In this document: positions 11,251-22,690 of the stretch, in pieces
Layout: every line of letters begins with the position of its first letter
Position numbering within the stretch: the stretch's first letter is position 1
Assembly (NCBI RefSeq): GCF_033807575.1
Contig: NC_084707.1
Coordinates: 24,825,888 to 24,889,887 of the forward strand
Source: Cydia pomonella
Lineage: Eukaryota; Arthropoda; Insecta; Lepidoptera; Tortricidae
Direction of reading: 5' to 3'
Length of the DNA: 64,000 nucleotides
Program-made: the position numbers and the translations under genes
The notes under the pieces: model-generated
Seen by the model: only the letters and a program-made list of their open reading frames with translations
The model's database searches: none
What the model was told of the DNA's origin: nothing

Positions 11251-12255
11251 ACTGAAATGATCATCAGGGATCATTGTGTTAGTAAAATAATCTTATCCAA
11301 GTGTGAGAATAACTTTGCAATTATTTATTACTGCGTTCGTGTATCAAGCAGCAGTTATTCAAATACATGCAATCAAATCTATTTGCAGAATGTTGTTGGA
11401 GCTGGCCCTCACTCTGCGCACAAGGGATGTAGCTCGCTTGCGAATGGTGTTTAATATTGTTAACTTTCCTTCTTGATTCTCCGAAAAGTACTTTAAACCC
11501 CTGACGCAAAAAAAGTTGTTCAATTGGAAACTTGATTTCAAAATTATATACTTCTGAGTACTCTCAATATAATAAGTAAGCTAAAAGCACGTTCCTGAAA
11601 TGAGAATGAGCTTCGCGAATATATCCATTTTCAGATATGCGAAAACACAAATAAAAAAGTCCGCATCGTCGAGGTTTCACAGGAGACTCGACGAGATTGC
11701 GTCGAGATTCGATTCCGGTCGGCTTTCCGTTGTACCCGTATCGAACGTTGCGGCAGAATGCCTACGCTTTTGAATCCTACGTGGAAACAACTTTAAGTCA
11801 AACAAAAGTTGCAGTGAGACAAAACGGGTTCGCATAAAGCGTATTCAACTGCCCACGTTTGCTATGTGTCTAATCCTAAAACATTTTTTTTTAACAATGA
11901 CTTAAGTCTACTCACTCACACTGATAATTTACTCGTCATAAATTCTACCTTTACTTTTTTATTATATTTATGATATCGTATCAAAATATCAGAATATACA
12001 ATACCGCAAAAAAGTAAGGGTAGGAACCTACAAAGATTTATTTATTTGTTATAGCCGTCAATGCTTGTCATCTCTGCCTGTACGTTTTCAGCAAAATCTA
12101 TCGTAGTACTATAGATATATTTTACGAATCTGAGCCAAGAACTAGTTACAAAAGTATACATAATACAACATTCGTAAGTAGGTACATGTGAATTGCAGAG
12201 ATAGGGGTAAAGAGGCAAGATGAAGGCTTAAAACAAACTTGTGCTTTCGAACTAA
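11251..12255. other. No clear gene; short open segment at 11658-11846
   Basis: Between 11658 and 11846 the plus strand stays open for about 60 codons with fairly even base composition, in contrast with its AT-rich surroundings. The minus strand is also open over part of it. No splice sites, family motif or second copy was recognised, so it is not called as a gene. Confidence 0.3.
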
Positions 12256-12384
12256 AACGACAAACTTATTAGTAAACTGATCGGCACATATGACGTTTTC
12301 GATTTGCAAGACAAACTTAGCCGTCCTGAAGCGGCCAAATCGCGCGGACTGCAGCCGAGTGTGCTGGACACATACTTTAAACAG
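12256..12384 (+). CDS. Weak candidate internal exon, hypothetical protein
   Basis: The plus strand is open for 43 codons after a TAA at 12253-12255 up to a possible donor CAG/GTGCAA at 12384/12385. The second half encodes a balanced peptide (SRPEAAKSRGLQPSVLDTYF), unlike the K/N/I/F-rich random frames nearby. A possible acceptor AG ends at 12272, so the true start may lie inside the stated range. Read through without splicing, the frame ends after about 15 more codons. The donor is weak, no homologous family is recognised and no partner exon is identified. It could equally be a chance open frame or a transposon relic. Confidence 0.2.
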
Positions 12385-13186
12385 GTGCAATTCAATTTTC
12401 AACCATATTTCTATTACTATGAAATTGAATTTTGAAAGTGCTACTTTTAGAAGTAAGTCTTTATATAACTAGTTGTGAGGCATGTGCCGTGGGGTTTCGA
12501 GTCTATTTCTAACACGATTTAGAAGCTTGCGACTAAGTCTTGGTTCAGTATGCGAGATGATACGAAATATGGATACAAATAGAAAAGATTTAGAAATCCG
12601 TTGAAATTGCTGTAAATATACTGAAATATTTTATTTGTTCTGATTGCACATCGTCATATCTTAATGAATTTTTGCACCTAGGTGAGCAATATAACATTCA
12701 TTAGGTAAATTCGTAACATATTTATATGCAAGTCGATTAAGGTAACCATGTATATTAAATATAATGGAAATTATTAAACATAGATTAATTTAAATATAAA
12801 TAGTTTGATTTAGTATATATAAGGAATTATAAAGAGACAAGTAAACTTAGCTCTAAAAGAATTGTATGGTTTCAACATCTAATCCTCGCAGACTGCGCCA
12901 GTGTAATTTAAGTTTATCAGCGTATTAAATAATCAAAGCATATCCACTTCTTCACATAATCTACTTTAATAACAAAAACGCCTAGTTTATCAGCTTAAGA
13001 TGCTTAGCTTGAAATTATACGAAATATTACTCAATATTCTCATAATTTGGAAAGCTAAAATAACCACACCTTTTCCACAATGGAGACTCTAAAGTTTCTT
13101 CATGTAAGTAACATAGACATTGTATTTATAAATGTTGTTATGTATTTTTCATATCACTATATGATGTTACCGTAAGGCCGGCGCCC
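12385..13186. other. AT-rich stretch, nothing recognised
   Basis: Both strands were examined; no exon, terminal repeat or RNA gene could be supported. Confidence 0.4.
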
Positions 13187-13302
13187 CACTGCTGCGCACG
13201 CTACATCCACGGCCCACGTTTTAATACAAACCGTGGGCAAGCCCACGAAATTTTGTATAGGAACGTGGGTCGTGTACATAGCGTGCGCTGCAGTGGAGCA
13301 AA
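13187..13302. repeat. Foldback MITE, about 116 bp
   Basis: The arms are inverted: CCACTGCTGCGCACGCTA on the left and TAGCGTGCGCTGCAGTGG on the right. Inner inverted segments around CCCACG and CGTGGG follow, and a short centre. There is no coding capacity and no second copy was seen here. Confidence 0.72.
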
Positions 13303-13659
13303 AGTTGTTTTTACTTGTAAAAGAGCCCTTGAGGCATACTTGCAGAATAAAAAAAGACAGTATCATTAGAAAACCCTGTTACCGTAAAGGTATTCATTAA
13401 AGTTTAAACCAGATTCAACACCCACGCAATTGCCTAACAAACTCAAGAACTCCAGTACAAATAGCATTCCAGGTCACTTCACAGTCAATTTACATTTAAA
13501 AGTTAGCAAACCAAATCGCGTGTGTCGGCCGACGCAAACTAGCCGAGCTCGGCCATTGGCTCGGCCTTTGTCGGCTGTTGTCACCCGTCACAGACTAAAT
13601 GGATGCCGCATGAAGCCTTTACGAAGAACGCAAGATCCACGTACGTCCAGTGATTTGAT
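13303..13659. other. Non-coding stretch with a GC-rich patch
   Basis: At 13525-13585 several CGGCC, GCTCGG and CGGCT words occur close together on both strands and could form local hairpins. The 79-codon frame over it has no family resemblance. Confidence 0.35.
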
Positions 13660-13664
13660 AACAA

Positions 13665-13800
13665 TATAATCATCATCATAATACTTAAGAGTTAGACTCT
13701 TGTCGGTAGAGCGATTTCCATGCATGTTGGTCCTCTGCCTTCTCATTGACAGCCTAATACGACACGACGTTGAGTTTTTCCTTTACTTGATCCATGTACA
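13665..13800 (-). mobile_element. RTE-like LINE ORF2 C-terminus remnant, minus strand
   Basis: On the minus strand the frame reads YMDQVKEKLNVVSY, a stop, then AVNEKAEDQHAWKSLYRQ and a terminal stop, followed by an ATGATGATG-type tail (13665-13682 on +). The pattern (D-Q-V-K-E-x-L, then A-E-D-R-x-x-W) is typical of the C-terminus of an RTE-related LINE. One internal stop shows decay. Confidence 0.65.
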
Positions 13801-13960
13801 ATGAGCTGCAAACTTGCAAAATAATGAATGAATTAATTAATAAAGTCACCATGCGCCGTTTTTCTCGGTCTCCTCCTCCTTCGCTCCTTTCCATAATGTT
13901 TTTGATAAATTCGTCTTGTCGTAGCAGATTTTCAAGCAGCTTTCCTCTTCTTCTTTTATG

Positions 13961-15585
13961 GTTCCGTAAAACGCTGCAACTTTGCCTGGATTTTGACGTT
14001 TTTTTCTTATATCTGTGAACCTATTTTTCATTATGAGTTTCATGAGTATTAGTCGGAAAACATACCCTATGCCTTACCAGATAAGACTCAAACCTCATTA
14101 CCTAATCATACTGTATTTCCGATTTACAAGCAATCAAAGTGGCAGGCAAAGTTGTAGGCCTAAGACGTAACTTTGCCTAGACGGATATCTCCATAAATAA
14201 TGTGTTGCTATTTGCAATAATATTTACTCTTGTGCATGAGACATTATGCTTGTCCCTGACAGTCAAATTATTGCCATAAGCTTAATACTTTTTTTTTCAC
14301 ATGCAATAGGTAAAGTTGTAGCAGGTTCCACAAACTTTCTATACAAAAATATCGTTAACTGTAGGGTTGTGCCAAAAAAAATCTATTCATATTGTTAGTT
14401 ACAAAATAATCAACCAACAAATGTAATATAATGTTGTTTGATTTCTTTTTCTTTTAGTATTTAATAATTTGAACTTATTTTAAATTTTTTATTACAAGTA
14501 CATTGCAGATACACTATTTTGCTAATTTTCAATGCATTATTATAGTGTAAAGTTCTATTTCATTGTAAAGTTCTAATCACCCATCACCTTTGAACTCCAA
14601 TTGTAATCGACCCGACACCTGACAACCCAGATTTCGATAAGAAAGATAACTGCAAGACAAATCAAATGAGCTTAAACACAGTGGGTTTATTATGTGTAGT
14701 TTAGAAGTTGCTATATATATATATATATAAACATTGCATTGTCACCCAAGTTACATAAGTATGTCAAACACCTCAATTGGTCGCTAATAAGTGGTTGAAA
14801 ATTAGATTGCAAATTTTGAACAAAAAGATAATTACAAGTAAACATACAATATAATTATAATACAATAAATATACAATTGCAAGTAACTACAATAAAAATA
14901 TAATAACAGATTGCAATAAGATTTTTTTATAACTTTCATTTTAATACCCATAAGTTTTTTTTGTTAACGTTAGTTTATTATTGCATTGTCAGCAGATCTA
15001 CATAGGTACCCACACTGAAAGTCGGTGAAAATCGACTTGCAAGATTTGACTTAAACAAACATTGCAAGTTAATAAAAAGCTTGTAATAAATGAACTCATT
15101 TAAGCAGTTTAGGCAAGCTTATTTTTACTCTTTTCTGTACATTTATAAAATTCAGCTAGTGACAGCCCTAGACCCAGGCAAAATTGTGTCATTCAAGTTT
15201 CAAAAACACTGCCCAATATTGCCTAGTACGTTATTATGCTGAAATCATGTCCTTTTCTTGAAAATATTAAACTTACGGGAAATAGACAGTCTTTACTTAC
15301 CCTGGGACGTTACCACTTCTCAAAAAACACCTTTTTCGTAGATAAAAATTCAAAAGTTGCGAGACACTAAAAAAATGCTGCCACTCACGCCGACTTATGA
15401 TACGTAACTGGCGGAGCAACAATGGAGTTACCATTGTAAAAAAATTAAATATGTGTTGCCAGAATAATGAAATTTACTACCAACTGGTAAAAAACAAGAA
15501 AAAACTAAGCAAATTCGAGAGATCGTAATTGAAATGAAATAGGCAAAATTGAGCTTAAATGGCAAAGTTGCAGCATTTTACGGTT
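13961..15585. other. 1.6-kb region bounded by an inverted repeat
   Basis: GTAAAACGCTGCAACTTTGCC at about 13965-13985 faces its near-perfect reverse complement at about 15560-15582 (GGCAAAGTTGCAGC, then TTTTACGG). Words of the GCAAAGTTG / CAACTTTGCC type also occur inside, as an inner inverted pair around 14145-14180. The region is otherwise AT-rich with repeated TTGCAAGT words and no transposase frame. It may be a non-autonomous DNA element or a chance arrangement in a repeat-rich region. No target duplication was found. Confidence 0.35.
14711..14729. repeat. (AT)n microsatellite
   Basis: An uninterrupted TA dinucleotide run of about 18 bases. Confidence 0.9.
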
Positions 15586-16414
15586 CTTAACAAACTGCTC
15601 TTCTCTCCTACTATGGGTAAAACTTCTTCATTGGTTTTCTTCTCCGTCCAACTGACCTTTGCTATTCACAGTAACACAAATGATACTACTGAACTGATTT
15701 GACGATGGAGTCATAAGGTGGATTGGGCCCATGATTTATTTTGATGTTTAATTTCTTAAATAGTTATGTTTTTACCCTTCGATTGCCAAATATGTCAACT
15801 GACGCGCGCGGCTATGGCCCAATATCAAACTTCGTGCATTTTTACATGGTTCACAATGAAGCACCACACACAATAAGCGTGGCGTTCAAAGAGAATTTTT
15901 ACCCATGTTTATCTGTAGAAATACAAATATTTTAATTTATATTAACACAGGCCGTAAACATTGACGCACCTAAAATTCTTATTTACCTCTTGGTCGAGCT
16001 CCATACCAAATTAGTGCGCCCATGTTTGGCTCCATCTTGTAGTTGAGGTGATCTGTGTCAGCCGTTCTATCCACCAGTCCGCTTTGCTCTACCGTGCCAG
16101 GATATTACCGTGCGGACCGAGGCGACTTTCATTTGTTTGTGCGATGAAATGAAATTGGGAACACGGCGTGCACAAATGGGATTCTGGAAGATGATGGTTT
16201 GAAGACAGTTTTGTTCTGTTACACTGGATGGAGTTTCAAATTTGAACACCGAATTTCTATGAAAGGCTTTTAAGCAGCGTGTCTAGATTTGTAGCTTGGA
16301 TTAAAATAAGAATAAGAATAAAAATTGTTTATTCAAAAGAAAAAACATTATTACATTTAAAAAATATCCTGCGGCCCCACACTAGGCTGGCTATGCCTAA
16401 GTAACGGAAGATAA
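15586..16414. other. Mostly featureless; short LINE-like tail at 16302-16395
   Basis: AATAAGAATAAGAATAAAAA followed by TGTTTATTC at 16302-16333 looks like the reverse complement of a LINE polyadenylation region with a simple tail, so a minus-strand insertion may start here. No exon was recognised. Confidence 0.35.
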
Positions 16415-16600
16415 TATACGATGTAGGAGAGGCAAACGAGCAGAAAAATCACCTGATGGTATGCGATTACGGTTGCCCATGGAGATCCGCAAAGGAGGTA
16501 TCAAGCAACGCATCGATAAGGCAACGAATTGAGGGTGGCAAATACGTTGCCCAACCTTAAGATATTTTATTGAAGGTTTAAAGGCCGTACCTAACATAAA
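16415..16600 (-). mobile_element. LINE 3' end (family H), minus strand
   Basis: It contains GGCAAACGAGCAG, CACCTGATGGTA and GCCCATGG in the order found at 20280-20410. It is the reverse complement of the tail at 35470-35587, which follows a recognisable LINE C-terminal frame on the plus strand. The 3' end therefore lies at the left here. Non-coding and diverged. Confidence 0.62.
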
Positions 16601-17435
16601 TAAGAGGTGGCATATTTTAAATACGCATGGCTATCCATAACAAACAATTATGTTATAGTTTTTATCGTCTATCGTGTCATACTTAACTCTCGCATATAGG
16701 TACATACTTAGTAAAACTGTCACGCTATATAGGCGATAGGCGATATAAGGCAGGCTATTAACTCTTCACTACAAAATAAAGCTAAAATTATAGCGCAAGT
16801 TTTAACGCTCGCTTATTACGGAATAAACAATACCCGTCACCGCAGACCGATAGACCGCAGGTGTTAATTGGCCACTGGAGAATATTAGCAAATATTATCA
16901 ATAATTTGAAAGCTAAGTAATTGTTAAATTACATTTTTATTTGTGACAACTAGAAAGTAAAAAGTTGACAACTTTTATGATTATTAATGTCTTGTTCATT
17001 ATATAACAATGGTATTTGCAATGTAATATAGTAGAAGTAAAGGTAAACGAGGAAAACGAAAGACAAGAATTGACCAGGGATAAATCAAATTAAGATGAAT
17101 GTTGATATAACGTAGTCTTTTCAGCGTTAAAAAGCAAAAAATTCGTGAGTGTCGTGCACCAATGAGTTGGAACGAAGTATATTACTATTGATAAACGTGT
17201 TATATTATTGATGTTAATAAAGTACAAAAAATAAACTTAATCGACAAAATAATAATTATCTAATTTCTTTACAAGGTTTCAAAAAACAGTTCAGAAATGC
17301 AACGTACAGGCAGAGAGAACAACTGTATATAAGAAAACATTTTTGTACAAGCTGAAACTCATACGCTTAGCTCGAGCTTCATATTCGCTTAGTCAATTAA
17401 AAATATGAAATTCGAGTGCAAAAAAATACAATATC
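16601..17435. other. AT-rich stretch, nothing recognised
   Basis: No supported exon, RNA gene or repeat boundary. Confidence 0.4.
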
Positions 17436-17665
17436 TGCATAGTCAAGTCAAGTCAAGTCAAAATATTCTTTATTCAAATAGGCCTAGCAACAAGCACTTT
17501 TAAATCGTCAAATTTTACAAATATCATCTTAATCTAAAAATCAGAGCAATTTATTGATGCAGTTATTATTGTTCTAAAAAAAACATTGAACTATTATAGA
17601 TATGGTAAACTTAATAATAAGAATTTCACAAAAAGATCGTCAAACATCAAAATTGTATAAAAATA
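17436..17665 (-). mobile_element. LINE 3'-UTR fragment (family G), minus strand
   Basis: It begins with an AGTCAAGTCAAGTCAAGTCA tail. Read in reverse it then carries TTTATTCA (AATAAA on the minus strand), TAGGCCTAGCAACAAGCACTT and ATCAGAGCAATTTATTGATG, matching 10990-11250 in inverse order. It ends with the TTCACAAAAAGATCGTC block. Confidence 0.72.
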
Positions 17666-17739
17666 CTAGTCTAGAACCTTTCTAGAATAAAATCTAAATG
17701 TCAAAAAATACGGTATATATATACATTGAATTATCATAG

Positions 17740-17775
17740 ACTCGGAATGGGGATCGAACCCGGATCGTCGTTGTT
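17740..17775 (-). mobile_element. tRNA-like B-box remnant
   Basis: The minus strand carries GGGTTCGATCCCCATTCCGAG, a B-box with the start of an acceptor-like 3' arm. It is preceded by only a short tRNA-like stretch. Too short for a tRNA gene; probably a SINE head fragment. Confidence 0.4.
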
Positions 17776-18160
17776 ACCACCTGTTTTTAAGTCGTAAGTC
17801 GGTGAAATTATGTTACTTATTCTCGAGGAAGAACTTAAACAAAAGAGAGCCGTGACGGAAAATTCTTACACTTTTTTTGCCTAGCCCCCATCCGCCAACC
17901 GTAAAGAACTTCCTTCCAAAAGGTTTAGTTTGAGCGATAAAAATATACCTCTTATATAATAAATTAATGAATTAATTCAGAAAATATTTTTATTATTAAT
18001 TCAGAACAGAAAACATTTTAAAAAAGCTGGCAATATGAATGGTAGTTTATTTTATGTAGTCCAAGAAGTAGTTTTATATGAATGAACAGTCGTCGAAATT
18101 TTTAATTAAAATATCAAAAATATCTCCACAAAAAGAGATTTTTTTTAAGTAAGCAAAAAT
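17776..18160. other. AT-rich stretch, nothing recognised
   Basis: Examined on both strands; nothing could be supported. Confidence 0.4.
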
Positions 18161-18166
18161 GATGTA

Positions 18167-18373
18167 CAGTCAGCATCAATAGTAGCGGATGAAACAACGC
18201 GCCAAAAGTATCTGACAACCCGAATAACTCTTCCAAATATAGATAAATTTCTAAAATCCACGTTCAAAACTATATCTTTTACGGTCTTAGTTTTTCTATA
18301 TTAAAGACATCACTTTTTGTTAAGCCGTTACAGAATGAAGCGTTATTTGATCCGCTACTTTTGATGCTGACTG
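18167..18373. mobile_element. TA-flanked MITE, 207 bp (Tc1/mariner-type ends)
   Basis: The element starts CAGTCAGCATCAATAGTAGC and ends with the matching inverse GCTACTTTTGATGCTGACTG. The arms continue to about 34 bp with few mismatches. It is flanked on both sides by TA (18165-18166 and 18374-18375), the target duplication of Tc1/mariner transposons. There is no transposase frame. It would have to be mobilised by a transposase from elsewhere; the superfamily is inferred only from the TA target. Confidence 0.82.
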
Positions 18374-18375
18374 TA

Positions 18376-19015
18376 CTTATATGTAGTTACGTCAGCTTGT
18401 TTCACGGTACGACAAGTTAGGTATTCAACATTTAAAGTCCATTCTTTAAATGTCTTCAAGCAGCATAATGTAGCAAAGTGATTTCACATTCATGAAAAGC
18501 ATTTGTCTGTACTCTTCGCATTACGAGATTTACGTGTAGAAACAAATTCAAACCGAGGAAGAAGGAAAAGTAATGTTTTATAAAATACTTGCATCGCCCA
18601 TGTATTTTTCTGTTTCATGACTATAATTATGTATATTGAGAAAGTTCTGTAGCGCTAGCCGGACGGTTTTTAAATTATAAGCAGTTATACAATTTCACTT
18701 GGGAGTGGAATTTACTAAACGTCGCAGAAATAAAAATAATACCTGTGGTTTAATTTATAAACTAATAAATTTGACACATGAACGTGAAGCCAGTTAACCT
18801 TGTAATTACGTACTTAAGTTACAAATTGAACTAAGTTTAAACAATTACTCTCACTTCTTGGACTTCATTGAACACACTTAATTATGTTTATTATGTAATA
18901 TTTGAGATGTTATGTTATAAGTATGTAACTTTACTTTTGAGTGGCATTAACGTGAGACACTTCATTCGGTTCTTGTCTGATTTATTTTTTTGTATTTTAA
19001 TTATTTATATAATAA
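18376..19015. other. AT-rich stretch, nothing recognised
   Basis: No exon or repeat boundary supported. The frames around 18868-19110 are F/Y/I-rich and look like chance products of AT-rich DNA. Confidence 0.4.
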
Positions 19016-19019
19016 TTCA

Positions 19020-19328
19020 AGCCTGGGAGACCCTCTACATCTCTAAGGATAATTTAATATATATTTTTTTGTATTTTATTTCTAACACTTTGAGACTTAT
19101 ACATCTCTGAAGAATTTTAGTATTTGTTGGTTTTTTTTTTATCATAGTTCTTTTTGTGTATTTTGACATTTAGAGACAGTATACATCTCTAATAAAATAT
19201 ATATTATTTCATCGATTCCATATTTGTAATTGTTATTTTTGTAATTTTTATTGTTTGTAAAAATGGACATTTAAAAGTGCCCCTGTGGCCTATTTGCTGA
19301 ATAAATGTTTGATATTTGATATTTGATG
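19020..19328 (+). mobile_element. LINE-type 3' UTR with TTTGATA tail
   Basis: The block ACATCTCTAA recurs three times in a T-rich sequence, followed by GCCCCTGTGGCCTATTTGCT, then AATAAATG and a tail of repeated GATATTT units (19308-19326). This is the layout of a retroposon 3' end. I recall the GTGGCC-TATTTGCT-AATAAA end as common in moths, but no second copy is present here. Confidence 0.5.
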
Positions 19329-19606
19329 TGTTTCACCTTGATAACGTCTATGCTTGAAGTTAGACTTTTGCTGCTTTTTGACAGTATAAGTTAGAATTCA
19401 AACGCTTTACCTGATATGTTTTACCTATATAATAAGTACAGCACAACTTGAGAAAATAAACCTTTTAAAACAACCGAAATTGCAGTAATGTTTAATGCTT
19501 TAAACAGTTCCTTATGCGCCTATCGGAAAAAACAGTAATTTTTACTGTTCTGAAAAGATAGTAAATTTTACTGTTCTGAGTAGAGTTTATTTTTGTCGTT
19601 TTTAGG

Positions 19607-20155
19607 GTTTCGTAGTCAAATGGCAAAAAACGGAACCCTTATGGATTCGTCATGGCTGTCAATTTTTTGTGTACGTCCGTATGTCACAGTCACTTTTTTC
19701 GAAACTATAAGAACTATACTGTTGAAACTTGGTAAGTAGATGTATTCTGTGAACCGCATTAAGATTTTCACACAAAGAATAGAGAAATAATTTTTTTTGG
19801 GGGTTCCCCATACTTAGAACTGAAACTCAAAAACATTTTTTCATCAAACCCATACGTATGGGGTATCTATGGATAGATCTTCAAAAATGATATTGAGGTT
19901 TCTAATTTCATTTTTTTCTAAACTGAATAGTTTGCGCGAGAGACACTTCCAAAGTGGTAAAATATGTCCCCTCCCTCCCCCTGTAACTTCTAAAATAAGA
20001 GAATGATAAAACTAAAAAAAATATATGATGTACATTACCATGCAAAATTCCACCAAAAATTGGTTTGAACGAGATCAAGTAAGTAGTTTTTTTTAATACG
20101 TCATAAATGCTGAACCCTTCATGGGCGAGTCCGACTCGCACTTGGCCGCTTTTTT
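19607..20155 (+). repeat. Dispersed repeat of about 550 bp, unclassified
   Basis: It starts with GGGTTTCGTAGTCAAATGGC and ends GAGTCCGACTCGCACTTGGC followed by a T run. The end is the inverse of the start of the element at 35588-36087 (GGCCAAGTGCGAGTCAGACT), and shortened versions with the same ends lie at 32565-32660 and, as a start only, at 46637-46690. It has no long reading frame. The shared terminus links these copies as one superfamily of non-autonomous repeats of unknown mobilisation. Confidence 0.65.
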
Positions 20156-20279
20156 TAATACTAAGAAATTTTCAAACAGTATATCAAGCAGTTAATTTTA
20201 ATGAAAATCACTTTAATGTGTGCTCGATACATCATAGTTTTTGAGTGATATGTATTATGCGTTGTCAACTAATTATTTT

Positions 20280-20410
20280 TTTATCATATAGGCGGTAAAC
20301 GAGGAGACGAAGTGCCTGATGGAAAGCAATTATCGTCGCCCATGGGCACCTGCAACACCAGAGGGGTTAGAAGTGCATTACCGGCCTTTCAGATGGACGT
20401 ACGCTCTTTT
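20280..20410 (-). mobile_element. LINE 3' end (family H), minus strand
   Basis: It has GGCGGTAAACGAGGAGACGA, CCTGATGGAAAGCAA, CCCATGGGCACCTGCAAC and ACCGGCCTTTC. These match, in inverse, the tail region at 35470-35587. The 3' end is at the left. No ORF2 sequence is preserved. Confidence 0.65.
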
Positions 20411-20599
20411 CTTGAGGGTCGTAACGAAGGCCGTGGCCGTAACAGGCAAACGTTGACAGATGATATGGTCGCGTTCATTGTCACCAATTTTCTTATGTCT
20501 GTCTTCATTTGTTTTTGTGTAATCTCTGTAGTAGTAAGTAATTCTTCTTTTACATTGTTTTTTTTCTTTGTAATGTTATAATCTTATAATGTACATGAC

Positions 20600-20815
20600 A
20601 TGTACATTGTGTTATCTATTCTGTCGTGGAACCATGGAAGGGGGCCCTACGGAAGACCAGCGCTGGCTTCATAGCTATGCATTATGCAGAGTTGGGTCTA
20701 TTTTGTGATGCGCACTTAATGTTCTGTTCTTCTGTTTTTATTGCCTGTACATGTTCGTACATGTTTGTGGCTGTCACGAATAAATGTATTTTATCTTATC
20801 TTTATCTTTATATTA
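20600..20815 (+). mobile_element. Retroposon 3' end with TATCTT tail
   Basis: A moderately GC-rich body (GGGGGCCCTACGGAAGACCA) is followed by TTGCCTGTACATGTTCGTAC, AATAAATG and a run of ATCTT units. This is a typical LINE 3' UTR layout. The family is unknown and no second copy was seen. Confidence 0.5.
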
Positions 20816-21024
20816 ATTTCACAGTTTAATTACTTATTACTAGATGTCTATATTAAACATATCTCAAGCATCTATTCCATGTAGCATTATAATCTGCTTT
20901 CAGCATGCTAACGCTTAATTGAATATGTAAAGCCCTCAGCTTGGCGTGCCGTTAATCGCCCGAGTGGTTCGCGAGCGTGACCTCTCGCCGTTTGTCACTC
21001 GGAGCATCTCTATCATCTACCTGC

Positions 21025-21360
21025 GAATAAGCTTATGTAATTAAGTGAGTATTAGGAAGCAATTAGGTTTAGATTTTTATTTCATTTGAGCTTAAAACTT
21101 AGGATAATCTTTTAACACATATAATCATAGTTTTAACTCTACTACGTATGATATCTGTAAAGTAGGTATGACAATGGCTCAAGCAATATGCAACGAATGA
21201 ACTTATGTAATTAAGTGAGTATTAGGAGGCAATTAGATTTAGATTTTTATTTTAAGTGAGCTTAAAACTTATATAGATAGTCTTTTAACAAAGAGAAGCA
21301 TAATTTTAACTCTTCTCCGTATCATCAGTAGTTTTTGACAATGGCTCAAGCAATATGCAA
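21025..21360. repeat. Two-unit tandem duplication, period 170 bp
   Basis: GAATAAGCTTATGTAATTAA at 21025 recurs as GAATGAACTTATGTAATTAA at 21195. The two units stay alignable through AGTGAGTATTAGGA, TTTAGATTTTTATTT, GAGCTTAAAACTTA and CAATGGCTCAAGCAATATGC. They differ by scattered substitutions and a small indel. It is a local duplication of otherwise unrecognised sequence, not a satellite array. Confidence 0.8.
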
Positions 21361-22520
21361 AGTTTGGTTTTAGGCCAAACAGATTTTATAAAAAAGTTAC
21401 TTCTGTGGACAATACACCTTATAATGTTTTGCCCTTTGTAGACTGGTAGATAATGCTATGAGGCATTTGGAACCTTCTTGACGTACAATTAATATGTACA
21501 ATAATAATGTATCTCGCCTGTAAGGCTAAGGGGCCCTGCATAAAAATAGCTTTAGATTCCCTTTAATTTTCCGTGTCTACAGGAAAGACGCGAATGAGTT
21601 AAGCATACTATAAAATCATGTATACAACCTTTTACTTCTTAATATAACGAAAACTCGTTAGACCAAATAATCTAAATTTTTAAGTAAATACTTTATCATT
21701 TTCAGAATCGGATGAATTCACTTAATTAAGAGATGGTAAGCTGTGAAAAGTTAGTTAGGTGACCTAGACTTTAAACAAAATACTTTTCAAACTCTGTCAT
21801 TCAAGCGTCTGATTGAAGCTTTAAGCAAAAGATAAATATAGTGTTGTTCAATTGCTTCAACGCCTTGATCAAGTTTTTTTTTTCCTTTTTTTTTCTAAGG
21901 CACATATACATAATCAATTTTAAAGTTACTCGCCAAACTGCTTATGCGAAATATTATATGAAATATTATATTATATTATTTGAATAGGGCACTGAGGAAA
22001 AACATGAAACTCTAAAAGATGTTAAAATGAGTTTACGATTTTCAGGAAAAACTGCAATATAGTTTCTTACATGCCCTTATTTACAGCCAAAATCCAGGTC
22101 AGAATTTAACTTATCAAAAGCTGGATGTCGTTTTATTACGGAATTGAGTTCTTTATAAGTGTTTGGTTATGAATAATATATGAAGAACATTTGGTACCAT
22201 AAAACTGTTTGATGACATATCAATGTAAAATGCCGATTTTCATAAATATTACTTATAGCATAATGTTGAAACTAAAGGAAAAATATGAGAATGTATCTCA
22301 CTGTATCAATATAATCATCACAATTCTGTAGAACCAACCAACCAGCTGAGCTACTGAAGCCGGACTACGGTCAATAAATAAGTAAATTAAATTGAAAAAG
22401 AAAATGTTAAAATTGAATTAAAATGAAAATTTATGAATGAACTGAAATTGATATGAACATGTTTCTTATGAAAACGGTGTAAGAGTTTGACGAAAAACAA
22501 AATGAAAAAAAAAATCCCTT
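21361..22520. other. AT-rich stretch, nothing recognised
   Basis: Examined on both strands; no supported feature apart from poly-T runs near 21880. Confidence 0.4.
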
Positions 22521-22524
22521 TCTT

Positions 22525-22690
22525 ATTCTTTCACGCCCTCGTGGGCGTCGGTAGCCACCTTTGCAGTCTTTTCTATTCTTGGCCAGTCTTATTAGCGTGG
22601 CCGCTACCTTATAGTTTGTCAATTTTTTGATGTTGTCGAGCCAGTTCTTCCTTCCTTCTTTCACTTCCCCATTTTCTCTCTATTTTTCCT
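22525..22690 (-). mobile_element. LINE ORF2 C-terminus remnant, minus strand
   Basis: The minus strand frame reads EGRKNWLDNIKKLTNY, then LIRLAKNRKDC. After a one-base shift it reads VATDAHEGVKE and a stop. This fits the C-terminal pattern (W-x-x-x-I, then A-x-x-R-x-x-W-K) of RTE-related reverse transcriptases. The frameshift and the W-to-C change show decay. Upstream reverse transcriptase motifs are absent. Confidence 0.58.
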
